From the NCBI GenBank assembly GCA_964542585.1, contig CAZIUI010000014.1, positions 6,512 through 70,511 on the forward strand: a DNA stretch of 64,000 nt. Direction: 5' to 3'. Position 1 is the stretch's first letter. Every line of letters starts with the position of its first letter. Origin of the DNA: CAYYUA01 sp964542585 (GTDB taxonomy: Bacteria > Bacteroidota > Bacteroidia > CAILMK01 > CAYYUA01). Of the stretch, positions 63,782 through 64,000 are shown piece after piece. Under the pieces are notes generated by a model. The model worked only from the letters and a program-made list of their open reading frames with translations, made no database searches and was not told the origin of the DNA. Position numbers and translations under genes: made by a program.

Positions 63782-64000
63782 TTGGATAAATTGGTTTGGT
63801 GGCTTCACTTTTTTTGTTTATTATGGTTAATTAAACCCTTCTTACTTGGTAATCAATGGGACTACGAAATTTCAGAACTGATAATATATTTTTTAATATT
63901 TTTTTTGATTGAATGGGTTAATTCATATAAATTATTTAAAACTATAAAATATTTTAGGAAAAAAGCAAGTGATTACAAAAAAGTATCATATAAAGACAAA
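63782..64000 (+). CDS. Truncated hydrophobic ORF at window edge
   Basis: A frame open to the end of the window, starting from a TTG at 63782 (or another TTG at 63791). The first 50 residues form two hydrophobic helices (LVWWLHFFCLLWLIKPFLL and SELIIYFLIFFLIEWVN) followed by a Lys-rich segment. The DNA here is far more AT-rich than the preceding genes. No family was recognised; the start is uncertain, and the frame is open upstream to a TAG near 63733 without an ATG. Confidence 0.4.
   Translation, partial: MDKLVWWLHFFCLLWLIKPFLLGNQWDYEISELIIYFLIFFLIEWVNSYKLFKTIKYFRKKASDYKKVSYKDK

Overview
The window looks like a chromosomal segment of a Bacteroidota bacterium, probably a Cytophagia-like aerobe. 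The evidence is a PorW/SprE-type lipoprotein of the type IX secretion system, TonB-dependent receptors with an N-terminal carboxypeptidase-regulatory-like domain, a LytTR regulator with a LytS-type kinase, Omp28, DUF6029 and OmpL47-type envelope proteins, an ATP synthase operon lacking atpD and atpC, few Shine-Dalgarno sequences, and several upstream TAnnTTTG boxes (the Bacteroidota -7 element). No tRNA, rRNA, CRISPR array, insertion sequence or prophage was recognised. A 10-N assembly gap at 10417-10426 splits one receptor gene.

Layout. 1-4000: a TolC/HlyD/ABC export operon on the minus strand whose ABC ATPase has lost several canonical motifs. 4200-9200: CPBP protease, CaCA-type exchanger, XRE regulator, a lone CrtA-like monooxygenase and an aldo/keto reductase. 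9200-12100: gapped TonB receptor and a small His/Cys-rich protein. 12200-15200: malic enzyme, GH113-like glycosidase, Maf. 15200-22400: one minus-strand unit running M23 peptidase, bactofilin, AtpZ, AtpI-like, atpB-E-F-H-A-G. 22500-34800: SprE/PorW, PBP1A, homogentisate dioxygenase with HPPD, a TlpA-like thioredoxin, rpsT, radC, and a DUF6029/Omp28/DUF1684 trio. 35200-40100: DoxX, membrane DnaJ, hydrolase, an ECF sigma factor coupled to a putative anti-sigma/beta-barrel protein, DUF2809. 40100-47700: gamma carbonic anhydrase diverging from hutI-ftcD-HDAC-hisS-hutH-glycosyltransferase.

48300-63600: the four genes of the ligase-associated DNA repair set (exonuclease, ATP-dependent ligase, DEXH helicase, PdeM phosphoesterase) all lie on the plus strand in order, but they are separated by two blocks of minus-strand envelope and signalling genes (OmpL47 protein plus GT-C transferase; LytTR/LytS plus TonB receptor). 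The right end turns very AT-rich and carries a truncated membrane ORF.

The observations most worth a second look are: three 12-bp direct repeats with a 20-21 bp period upstream of the TonB receptor next to the LytTR system; two stem-loops in the ATP synthase operon placed exactly where subunit stoichiometry drops; the ABC protein with noncanonical ATPase motifs; the single polypeptide that combines an anti-sigma-like N-terminus, an inner-membrane helix and an outer-membrane-type barrel; hisS lying inside a histidine-catabolism cluster; and a palindromic repeat island at 62.4-62.9 kb.
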